From contig NC_135358.1 of NCBI RefSeq assembly GCF_051622035.1, forward strand, positions 20,226,001 to 20,290,000: 64,000 nt of DNA. Reading direction: 5' to 3'. The stretch is from Arctopsyche grandis. Taxonomy: Eukaryota > Arthropoda > Insecta > Trichoptera > Hydropsychidae. The notes below the pieces were generated by a model. It saw only the letters and a list, made by a program, of their open reading frames with translations. It made no database searches and was not told where the DNA came from. Position numbers and translations under genes: made by a program. Below are positions 1 through 10,910 of this stretch, in pieces; the stretch's first letter is position 1, and each line of letters opens with the position of its first letter.

Positions 1-837
1 TATACGATAAATTTGTCACTCGAAATAAACACAAATCATAAAATATTATCACTATTAATATTGAACACATGCGATGTTAATATATAACAGATATAAATTT
101 AAGTACACATAGCCGTTTCCGGGATTCGTATACATTTTCAACTGATAAATGCCTATGTTCTTTTGCCGACAAAACATGCATTACATTTACATCCTATCAA
201 TTTTGATCGGATTCGTTTCGGATATTCCCACAGTCGAGCTGAAATAATCTGGCGATACAGACCATTAATCTCGGTTAATTGTCGAGGAATGATGAATGTA
301 GAAAGTCATCTGAAGACAGTAGTTTTGTCAGTGAAATAGTGCTTATATTATGAGCGTTACCATTGAATCGTTTCAGAGATAAGTTCTAGTTAACATGAAT
401 GTTAATTTTCCAAACGATATTACGTACACATATGAGTGCACGCTATGCTTTTATGAATACAATTACAGGTTATATTTACGTGGAACCTGTGAGAAACTAA
501 ACTCAGAGTGCGTAAATAGTAGGAAAAGTCGGAAAACTAACACACTTATGAAGAAATTCAACGGAAAATAAATATTTGCAAGTCTGTTGCACTTACGCTG
601 GGGAAACGTTTGCGTGCTGCATCGCAAATGAAAGTGTTTCCTCTTAAAAAACAAGAAAAAAATAAAGCAATATTTGCATTAACGTGTTTCTTCTTTTACT
701 ATTTCCTGTCATTAAAGGAAGTCTTCAAATACATCCTCGAGAAAAAAATCTCGGTTTTCTAATATGTACATATGTACATACATATGTATATGTAATAGAA
801 GTTGTAAATTTATGAAATAAAAATCATATATTCAGAT
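1..837. other. Gene-free AT-rich flank
   Basis: I see no convincing gene here. Short open frames are not supported by any recognisable motif or by base composition. The only structure is a (TACA)n/(TGTA)n microsatellite near 765-795, just before a hAT-type element. Confidence 0.5.
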
Positions 838-1798
838 CAGTGACGGATCCATGAATTTTTCAAGCAGGAGGGATATTAAAAAAAACATAGAAGTATAATA
901 GGGTTGCCAACTAAACAAAAAAATATTTAATTTCATATGAAAAATTGGAACCGGTTTAAAATTTAGAAAATTCGAGTATAATTGACAGTTTAATTTAATA
1001 CTAATACTAATTGTCAAGAAATAGTATTATATTTAGCGCCGCAGGCGAAATTGTTTTTACTAATTCTTGAAATCTCAAATTTCATATTTTCTGGTGCATT
1101 CACTTTCACTTTATGGTATAAGAAAAATCTAATTTACTGAGAAGCGTTTTGTTTTACAAAATAGTGTAATGTTAATAATATAGATAACACTCACAAATGA
1201 AAAATTATCAATGAAAATAAATATTGGTTTGATCAGATTTTAATTTTTGGTAAATACTTATTCAATCATTACAAAATATTTAAAATTCGGGTAAATCAAA
1301 AGATAACATTTTGAGCATATTTGACAAAAGAGAGAGAACGAAAGAATTTTGTCAAAAAAGGACATATTGTCTTGAAAAGAGACCTGTTGGAAACCATAAT
1401 ATATAAAAATAGAACATATAGATAATAAAAAATATAACATGTAATATAAAAATATAATAGGAAATTAAATTAATACATCTTATCTTATTAATACATCAGT
1501 ATCTTGTAAATAAACATGTATTAATTAAATTAATACATGTTTATTTACAAGAAATACTCAGATAATAATAATAAATAATAGTATATCAGTGGTTGCCACG
1601 CGGGCTTTTTTCGGACGTAGTTTACATAGAGTTTTCCCGAACATCTATTCATGTGCGTAGACGTTCTATATCGGTACATAGCGTTAGGCAAAAAGACCAA
1701 TAATTTTGAAAATGCACGAATTTGGAAATCCCGCTATGTGGGGGAGGGCAATTGCCCCCCCCCCCCCCCATTCGCTCCACCCCTTGGATCGGTCCCTG
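838..1798. mobile_element. Non-autonomous hAT-like element, 961 bp
   Basis: The left end reads CAGTGACGGATCCATGAA and the right end, reverse-complemented, reads CAGGGACCGATCCAAGGG. These are imperfect inverted termini of the CAGNG type. The 8 bases attcagat occur exactly at 830-837 and again at 1799-1806, as expected for an 8-bp hAT target duplication. The interior is AT-rich, has no transposase, and ends with a 15-base C run (1755-1769). The superfamily follows from the target length and termini. Confidence 0.75.
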
Positions 1799-1806
1799 AT
1801 TCAGAT

Positions 1807-1954
1807 CAGATATTATAACAAGTAACAAGCAAGCAGATATTGTAACAAGTATCAAACAAGTAAGTTTTATTCTATTATGTATTTAAAGATCTCAAATATT
1901 TACAACAAAAAATAAACTGATTCATGTCATTGGTTATTATTAAGGATAGGCGGT
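1807..1954. other. Short gene-free spacer
   Basis: AT-rich sequence with no recognisable feature between a hAT-like element and a fold-back element. Confidence 0.5.
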
Positions 1955-2240
1955 CGGTTTCTGTTTGGACAAAAAAATGGGTTCACCATTGTCAATTTCT
2001 ATAGTCAACCTTTTTTTTGCTCTCTGACTTTGAAGGACAATAGTAATCAACCCTATTTCCTGGAAAATAGAAACCGAGCGCCGAAGTCTAGTTATTATAA
2101 AGCTTCGGCGCGACAGTGAAAGAGGGTTTGTTTTGTAGCTTTGTAGGTTGTCAATAGTCAACCTACAAATCTAGAGAGCCAAAAAAAGGTTTAATAATAG
2201 AAATTGACAATAGTGAACCCATTTTGCACGCTGAGCGCCG
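1955..2240. repeat. Fold-back element with three nested hairpins
   Basis: The left arm (about 1971-2025) contains ATGGGTTCACCATTGTCAAT and the right arm (about 2172-2225) is its near-complement over roughly 55 bases. Between them lie two smaller hairpins: CGCCGAAG against CTTCGGCG (about 2080-2110) and GTAGGTTG against CAACCTAC (about 2143-2166). This looks like a MITE or fold-back transposon. The outer limits are uncertain and no target duplication was identified. Confidence 0.6.
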
Positions 2241-3329
2241 ATCTCTGGCTTATTATACATACATTCATACATATGTATGATATATTGAAATGACCGAGAA
2301 AAATATTCTCAATACGTCTCATTTCGTATACGTCTCATTCTCAAAAAAATTAAAATAAATATCGTTCGTTTAAAGGGATCAGATAATAAATTATCATTTG
2401 TAAAACAAGATCAATGGTTTCATCTCGTAATAACTCTTTCATAGAAATCACAAAAAATTTTCATCCGTGAATCACGAATATTTCTTTATGTACAAAGTAT
2501 AATAATATCTGATCTTTTTATTGCGATCACGTCTTTCACAAAGAAGAACTACAAAAAAACACATCCAAATGAATTGAAATACCACGGTTGAACACCACTG
2601 AATCATCACAATTTTTTTTCGTTCAAATCTGAGCAAACCTATAATTCCATGTCCACAATTATTTCAGTAATTTAGTAACGCATTATCATCAAAACAAGGT
2701 CGCAATATAAAATAGCATTTTTAAATGTATGAAAAATTCGAGTTTGTGCGAATTCAGTATCTACACTAGTGCCTCTGTATATTAAACCTATGTATACATG
2801 TACATATGTACATACATATATAATATTAACATATGTACGTACATAATATAACCAATATCATGCATTGAAAAAAAACTTGAAATTACATAACCAAATTGTA
2901 ATGAAGCGATTCGTCTAATTAACTCAATTAATGATCTATATGTGATTCTCAATTAATAAAATAACACGACTACGTCCATACGTTGTATCGTATATATTTC
3001 ATTATCGGTAACTATTCATGCAATCATTAGGTTTGTAAAAATGGAATTGAAAAATATAAATATATTTAAATATTTTTATAGGTACTTATTATTACACTAT
3101 ATTACACTTATATGTACTTAATTAATACACTATATAGGTACTTACTATTATATAATACATATTTTATGATTGTATTGCTACTTTTATGTAAATATATAAT
3201 ATAATATAAATTAATTACATAATAAATCTATCAAAATATTTATAACAAATGTGTATGTTAGTATAGCGAACTGCATTATTTTGCGAATTACTGAGCAAAA
3301 TTCTATATAACTTAATATTATGCGTCATT
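2241..3329. other. Gene-free AT-rich spacer
   Basis: Nothing gene-like was recognised. It holds TACATATGTACA-type microsatellite near 2790-2850 and long A/T tracts. Confidence 0.45.
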
Positions 3330-3518
3330 TATAATCCATCTGCTGTAGGAAGACACTTAGGTAAAACGCACATGCTGTCCTCTTCAACCCAGCTCGACCA
3401 GTAGAATTTCGTATCTAGAATGTTCTATTGTCTATACGAAATGCTATTGCTCGAGAGGCGGTGAAAGAGATAGCATGTACGTTTCACCTAATTGTCTTCC
3501 TACAGCGGATGGATTATA
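3330..3518. repeat. Palindromic MITE-like hairpin, about 189 bp
   Basis: The left half starts TATAATCCATCTGCTGTAGG and the right half ends with the complement of TATAATCCATCCGCTGTAGG. Pairing continues with scattered mismatches to the centre near 3420-3430, so almost the whole unit folds on itself. It resembles a fold-back MITE. Transcription would give a long imperfect hairpin RNA. Confidence 0.65.
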
Positions 3519-4600
3519 TACAATATTATTTTTAATTACATACATATTTATAAACTTCAATCTTGAAATTAAAACAACCCAACTTGAGAGATTGCACTAT
3601 AAAAGTAGTCGTAAAAAAATCCAATTCAAGTTTTTAATTAATTACTATCATATGTACATATGTACATACATACATACATAGCATTTCAAAAGAACGTTCA
3701 CAAATGTAATTCACGAAAAAGTGTATGAAAGTCGATCGTTAAAATTAAAAACATGAAAAAAACACGAAGATGATTTAGGCAGGTCCATATTATATTGCAC
3801 GTGAAGTTATTTCGATTTCGGCCGTAACGCTTTCGTTGTTGTTTTTATTTTTTCGTGAAATATTTCGATTTCACTTCGGCGATATACGATTGTTAATGTG
3901 GAATTTGCATTTTTCAGTCGCATTCAGTATGCATATCAATTTTACGATGAGCGCACTTGCACATGCACGCCATTCGCTCGCAAACTTGCTAAAAATTTCT
4001 AGGAAATACATTATAATATTCCACTTAATTATTATACAATCTGGCGAACATATTCCTTCAACGCATTCCAAGCGTAAATCTTCAACGTTAAATAATTTGC
4101 ATAAACCTCAACCAAGTATTATATTTTTTAATTCAATTAACCTCCTTAGTTCAAACTTGAACTGAGAAAGAACACAACAGAAAATACAGCATGTTATGCA
4201 ATTGAATGTTTCATACAATCCATGAATATAAACATGGCATACCTGGAGCGACGTGACCGAGCTGCGACATCGTGCACAAATTGCCGTATATAATAATTCT
4301 CGTACACTATACGACAACACTGACAAAACTCAATGAAATTATATGGTGTACACTATGATATACAAAAGGTCCCATTCAAAATAGATAGAAAATAGCTTCA
4401 ATATCAAGCGATAAAGTTAATGTACATTGCAAAGTGCACCGAATCTGAGGAGGATAAATTCAAATTCGAACCCAAACAATTCTTCTAAAAAACTCACTTA
4501 TCATCCTGATAATACCCATACCGCCTAATATAAACTATGTATGTAAAACTCAACATTATATTACATATTTACATCTGGTACATATTTATGTACATTAGGT
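3519..4600. other. Gene-free spacer
   Basis: Two overlapping short frames of 109 and 66 codons exist on opposite strands near 3.84-4.16 kb, but neither has a recognisable motif. No splice-linked exon was seen. Confidence 0.4.
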
Positions 4601-4614
4601 TCGACTATTTTTCA

Positions 4615-4815
4615 TATGGCGATCTCGCACGCATCATTAAAATCTCGATCACGGAACATATGTGGCACTCGAAAATTCCACCCAGCGAGAGCCACCCACG
4701 TGAACTATCACACTAACGAGAATTCAAGTGCCAGATATTCCGTATTCGCAATTTTCATGGCTTCGATTATCGTGTGCGCCGCGATCGCCATGTACGAAAT
4801 TGTCCGTTTACCGTA
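4615..4815. repeat. Fold-back repeat, copy 1 of a two-copy family
   Basis: It shares blocks such as ATCACGGAACAT, the GTGCCAGATATTCC block and ACTAACGAGAA, in the same order, with 40545-40770. In both copies a left GTGGCAC/CTGGCAC block pairs with a right GTGCCAGATATTCC block, suggesting an imperfect fold-back. Frames through it do not match in the two copies, so it is not coding. Confidence 0.5.
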
Positions 4816-5801
4816 CAATTTCAAACTACGAATATGAAAATTGCAAAGTCTGCTTAACTATACTATTAAAATTTGTGATACACATACATATTACTCGTGG
4901 ATCTATTTTTATTTTTAATAAATAAATGAAAATATAAACGGTTCTTAAGAAGTTCAAGCGAAATGACCGTCACCGTTAGACCCAGTTGAAGAATCCTTCT
5001 ATAACGCATATGTATGTATGTAAGTGCACATTGGCACAATCAATTTTAATGGTTTGCAATTAGCTAAAAATGAAAAAGAAAAAAAAGAACGACTTTGGGC
5101 ACGTTGAAGCGTGGCACAACGTGGCTAAACGGTGCGAAAAATCTCGGTCGTTCTCCGTTATGCAACAGAAAATGACGGCGGGGAAGCACTACCGTGAAAT
5201 ATTCGACGAATAGCCGGCGAACGTCCATTCAATGGACACTGGCCGTCCTTCTGTCTGTATTCTAATACAAAATACATTCATAAGTATACAGCAGTTTGTT
5301 CGCGATGACTTTTGCCGATGCAAATCAACGACTATGCATTGTCTGGGCAAATAAATCGCCGTGAAAGATATTTGGCAGCGGATCGGTCAATCAAACTACA
5401 TACATATTTATATTATATTATATACCCGGATCGAATTATATATAACTGTATACTTGATGTCCTAATATCAGACGATACCCGATCATCTGATCGATTGAAC
5501 AACCATAGTCAGTCTTGTTGCATACGATAAACTTCTAGTCAAAACTGAATTCAGAATAATCTATCCAAATTAGCTAATCATTTTATTAATCTTTAGGCAA
5601 TAATTTAAAACTTTCTACATACATACATAGTAGAGAAAACAGAAAGGATAAAGTTTTATTTTGAAAGATACATTTGAAGAATAATAAAATTAGTTATAAT
5701 TCTAAACAAACACCATCGATTTAGAAATAATTATATGGGATAATAATGACATCAATACTATCAGCTATAATCATGTATCGCAACAGAGACTTTTATTTGA
5801 T
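4816..5801. other. Gene-free spacer
   Basis: A slightly GC-richer stretch at about 5085-5250 shows no protein motif. No RNA gene or element end was recognised. Confidence 0.4.
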
Positions 5802-6008
5802 ACTAGTGGTGCTACCCGGCTTCGCTCGGTTCCACCTTTGACAATCTTTTCCGTTTAAGCACGGATATAATAAAATTAACTTGAAATGGAAGTAGTAAGA
5901 ATACCGTCGAAATCATATAATTCAACAACCGACCAATCACAAACTTCTTTGACCAATTCGATCCAATCAGAAACGAATAACAGACGCCGTTTCAATTTTA
6001 TATATAAG
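5802..6008 (+). repeat. ACTAGTGG...CCCGG hairpin-headed repeat, copy a
   Basis: It begins ACTAGTGGTGCTACCCGG followed by a CTTC loop and CTCGG, and runs to an AT-rich end TATATATAAG. The same head occurs at 47385 (plus), near 61952 (plus) and, reversed, at 20424 (minus). It looks like a short interspersed element. The family is not named because the head alone does not identify it. Confidence 0.5.
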
Positions 6009-9000
6009 TTTTAAGCAAATTTTAAGCCTTATTCACACACAATTAAATAATTTCATGATGAATTTACATATCACCCAATGCAATGTATTCGCTTGTGAAT
6101 ATATTAAATTTGTTATACTTATTCAATTTGAATAGAAACCGAAATTATACAGCAAATTCCTGTATTTAGAAAATATCAATGGCGAAAAGACGGCGTGAAA
6201 ATATGTACAACGATAGTCGAATTGTAACATATGTACATAAATATGCAGTCATCTTATTCATTGCGAACTCGCTAAAATTTAAGAAGATAATAATAATGTT
6301 GTATTTGAGACTTAATTTACAAACTCATTTAGACAATAGAAACCGAAGGTGAACACAATTTTTCGCGATAAAAATTTTCCCATTATTGTTTTGTCCCGAA
6401 AAGCTATAAAAAACGCTCGTTCACTTTCAAGGCTTTTCAATTGCTAAGAAAATTAAATAAAATTTAAATAACAAAAATCATCATTTTGTATACCCTCCAC
6501 AACATTTGAAAATATTACCGACTACGAACATGTAAAGTTCTACAATATGCAACTGTCCCCGGATATCAATCACACTTGATTAATTGGCACAGTTGGAAAC
6601 GCTTCACTTATCAATAGTAGAGCACACGTCGTACGTCTTGGCATTTGTCAAATTCGAAAGAGACGACTCTGTCGTATTGATTGCACTAATGACCGCGGTA
6701 AAAGCTGTGATAAAATCATAAGAAATCATCGAGCAAAACGACGTCTTCTGACAGTTGTCGTCCATGAAAAATTGCACACTGGAAATTTTATGTCGTCCGC
6801 ACTGAATGGTCTGATTATGTTGGAATGTCACAAACAGTGGCCCAGCAGCTGGTAAATGGCGAGCTTATCACCTCAACGCCCACTGATCAACCTTGCTCAT
6901 GTTATTATCACATGAAAATATTTCGAATAAAAAAAACATCAACAGTAAAGTTAACCCTCTGCACTCGCTCCGCGTCACTGACCGCACAATGTCACGAATA
7001 TTTAATTAGTACATATTTAATATGTATGTATATATGTGCATAGAAGTACGCATATTCGTTAGGAACGTATTTATGTATGTATGTACATACATACATATGT
7101 ACATCAATCAGTACATGTGATTTTTTCGCAAGTAAATGTATACTATGAAAACTTTGATATGGTTGTAGTCAATAACAATGAATTTTTCTACTGTTTACGT
7201 AATAATGATATGCAATAGATCTATGAGAATACCAAAAAAAAAGGTGGGAAGAGTTGGTTACAGTTGAATCAGGTTCCAGAACTACCGCAAGACAGGACCT
7301 AAAGAACCTGTTCAAGGTTTTGAGACTTCGACCCAAATTTTAATTCGACAACAGAATACGATGAACTTAAGCGCAAATAGGCACATCGTGATTCCTGACG
7401 CTGAAGGAACAAAAGTATATGTCGCCAGATTCGTTTCGCTATAAACTGTATTCTACAAAAGTGACAATTTATGCACGTGTCTCTCAAATCATTAAAAGAC
7501 GATTTGAGAGTTATCATCACAAGTTTTCACGATCATCAGAACTGTCCGTACAATACTAAAAACCCGCACATTGCCAGTTGTTGCCAATTTTGCTTTAAAG
7601 TTCACATTCAAGTTGATTTCTAAAAGTGATAAATTGATACTTATTTCATCAAAATCTGCTATGCTTAACGTTTGCTAAAACACTACTCTCGTTCAAATTG
7701 AGCGGTTACCAAGTTCCTCTCGCTATCACTGTCGATTTCTATGAATTAAATTTAACGACACTATAGCTCGCCCAAAAACGAGTTTTGCACAAAACTACTC
7801 ACTACCTCTCCTCCGGTTTTGCTGCCAGTGCGTTTCCTAACTTGAACCGGTTGTTCGCGAACAGAGCCAGTGTGCGGGGAAATTTTATTCTATTTTTATT
7901 AACAACTTGACTTTTTTTTACAAACCTGAAGGCCGTAAGGTTTTAATTACGACTTTCCAACACCTTTAATACGCCTAAAAAATGTCATTACCTTCTCTAT
8001 AATGGACACCCTTTAAACTTGGTCGGCAATAATTACACAATAACGAATTTTACTTATTAGTTAAAATATTCACAAAATTTTACAATAAAAATAAAATTGC
8101 ACAATTGTATACGAAGACTTGCAGGTCAGCGTACGAGAAAATTTTCAATGAAGCTGAATTGAGGAAACAACCGTTTGAAACACTTAAAAAGGGAAAGATA
8201 TATCAGTCAGTTTATGATACTAAAAATAATCCTTGATTAACCCTTAAATACAAATATTCACAAGTCATACGAAACTTTCCAAAACAAATTTGGAGAATAT
8301 AATGTATTTAAAATCATACTATGTAAACTGTCATTCGGCCTATTTCCATTATTTCATACGGATGGAAATTGTAGTCACTTTTATTTTTTATAAAGTACAA
8401 TAAATTGTACACTTAAAAATCGACGAAAAAACTTTCCAATATTCCTCCAACTACAAAGTATACCGGAATCTTTACACCAATAAAATTCAATCGATTTTAT
8501 CCGATACCCATCAATTTTCGATTGAGCACGTATCGGTCAAATATTCGAGTGTCGAAATGTGTCAAATGCATACATGTGTATCCAATTACGATGATTCAAT
8601 GCAAAGTGAGCCATAAAATATGTACATACATACATACAAATATAGACCGGCAGTAAGCACGCATTCGATGGAATTGAGAGTTAAATCACGACAAGAAGCC
8701 GATCGATGGAAATTGATAGACATTGGCGTAGACGTCGAAGAACAACAAACAACACACGAAGAAGTGCTTTGGCCAACATAGGGTTCAGCGTGTCTTTGAA
8801 CTTATGCGTTCAAGTGCTAGAAAGTGGAGCAATGATGTGCTGTCGACCAACTAACTGGCTGCGAGACGACTGTCACATCTTTGAACCTGTCGCCAAGATC
8901 ACAGCTGATCTAATCGACATTAAATGAATTCAATTAGCAAAAAAATTAAATACTTAAAAAAAAATAATGAACAAAATCGGTCCGACGTACATAAATGTAG

Positions 9001-9575
9001 TACATAACAATATGAAGTGAAAATTTTGTTGCGCGGAAAAATAAATTTTCACTTGTGTGTCGATCCATTGATATGAAAAGCTCATTCGATCAATAAATCA
9101 AAAGTGTAATAAGCGTTTTTACATTTTAGAAAACACATCTTATGTAAATGAGAGTAGAAAGTAAAAGTGATACAAGTCTATTCGCATTCGTCTCACTGCA
9201 TTCCGTGTCGGCATAAGTAAACTGGCTCGCGACATCCAAAGTGTTATATTTGTTACGCAGATTATGCGTATTGAAATTGAAATTCAATACAAAACTGTGA
9301 ATACATACATACATACCTTGGGCATCACATATGCTTCGTAATAACATATGTATGAGTATTGATTTAAAAATGGCTATATAAAATTAAATTAAGTTTTTTT
9401 GAAAAATGCGTTTTCATTTATGGACGTTGATCATATTTTATTTTACATTTTTATTAAAAAAGTGATAAATATTTTTTTAATATTAAATAAACACAGCGTG
9501 TGAGTCAATTAGTATAGAACGCCGTATGTTCTGCATAACGAAGAGAGATAGGAAACTGATTACATAATTGAGAAG
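6009..9575. other. Gene-free spacer with minor hairpins
   Basis: No gene was recognised. A perfect 10-base inverted repeat CTCTCAAATC/GATTTGAGAG lies at about 7481-7510. A palindromic (TGTA)n/(TACA)n tract lies near 7060-7110. A GC-richer stretch at 7680-7880 and a 73-codon frame at 8706-8927 have no recognisable domain. Confidence 0.4.
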
Positions 9576-9815
9576 ATCACAAGAGTAGTGGATATAGTGG
9601 AGGTAGTCAACAGATTTAAACGGCAATGGGTGAAGTAGCTAAAAAAATGGACAAAAGAAGAGCTAGAATGGTACCCGAGAGAATGTAAAAAGATGAAAGG
9701 AAGGCCGCAAGGAAGATGGGTGAACAAAATTAGAAAAATGAGTGGGGTGAGAGGGATTAGAGTTGGAGAGATCTTCATCCAGCAATGTATGGATAATGGC
9801 GGTAAATGGTGTTGA
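9576..9815 (+). pseudogene. RTE-like retrotransposon remnant, C-terminal reverse transcriptase tail
   Basis: Frame-1 translation from 9576 gives VVDIVE, FKRQWVK, an in-frame stop, then EWYPRECK, GRPQGRW and FIQQCMDNG. This order matches the conserved tail of RTE-type non-LTR polyproteins (QW-GHIARM, EWYPR, GRPxxRW, EAFIQQW). The internal AQDRxxW block is missing and a stop interrupts the frame, so it is a dead fragment. The assignment rests on recalled family motifs. Confidence 0.65.
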
Positions 9816-10124
9816 GTATATGTATACATATACCAAATACATAAAGTATACAAATACTTATTTAATTCCTGTGTGGCAAAATAAAAAAAAATCGGATGTG
9901 ACCAACCCATGACTTTATATATATATTTGAGAAATGTAAGAAGTATAAAAAACAAAATTGGTTAATGAAACATATGTAAATATGTACATGTTCATACATA
10001 CCGGTTGCCGGATTTGTTCATAATTATTTTATTACTTGAAATCACTATAAGTATTAATATCAAGAAGATAGAAATAATTAAAAAGTTCAAAATAAAATAA
10101 TGAAATATTGTTGTAAAAAAAATT
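9816..10124. other. Gene-free spacer
   Basis: AT-rich sequence between two retroelement-derived or repetitive segments. Nothing was recognised. Confidence 0.4.
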
Positions 10125-10910
10125 ACTACTTCCGGTTAAGGAATTCTCACCAAAACCTTATCAAGTTAGCACATTGAGAATACAAATATTAATTTTCAGT
10201 TTGATACGTTTAGTGGTGTGGAGAAAATCACAACATTTTTGACTTTTCGAGGAGGAAAAAAAATTTCCACTTTCGGTTTATTAAATTTAATGATTTTTTT
10301 TTATTTTCATCGCATTGATACAAGGATTATATTTGATTTTTTTCACGAAGAGAACACATTCAAAGGGTCGAAAAAAATAGTTGAAGAAAAATCAAACAAG
10401 AGTAAACTGCCACTTCCGGTTGACGGATGTGGCATTTTACACCAAATTTTATTTATAACTTGGTATTACGATTATACTTCTAGATTTTAAATTTCAATTG
10501 AATACACCAAAAGGTTTTTTGAGAACAACATAAAAAAACCTCGATTCTATAGAGTAAAAGTATTACTTCCGGTTGAGATAAAAATATTTGAAATTACATG
10601 TATAAAAAATTCAGACTGATTCGTTTAGCGGTTTGGGAGATAATTGAATCAGAAAACTTTAAGTTGACCGTTACCATTTCCAGTGAAAAATTAAAAAAAA
10701 ATGTACGTCGTATCGATACTAAGTATCAGTTCGTAGAACTAACTGTGTCCAAAAAATCCCCAAAATACACAGACACACGTACTAACACGCACACATTTTT
10801 TCTTGGTGATGAAAACGTGATCAGTGATCGATTCCGAGTTCGAATCAGTCAAAATCTCGAATTAGAACTTTCGCATGATCACAAAACTTCATCTATTGTT
10901 AATACGTAAA
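10125..10910 (+). repeat. Degenerate tandem repeat with ACTTCCGGTT motif
   Basis: ACTTCCGGTT recurs at about 10128, 10411 and 10565. Related blocks (GATACGTTTAGTGGTGTGG and GATTCGTTTAGCGGTTTGGG) follow two of them, so the region looks like two to three diverged units. The 3' part keeps a 103-codon open frame (10598-10909) ending in a charged segment with SDRFRVRISQNLELELSHDH. I recall similar peptides from repetitive insect DNA but cannot name a family. The frame is more likely a repeat-borne open frame than a host gene. Confidence 0.45.

Noticed and set aside
8706..8927. 73-codon frame in a GC-richer patch
   Set aside because: No homology motif, no repeat partner in the window and no splice context.
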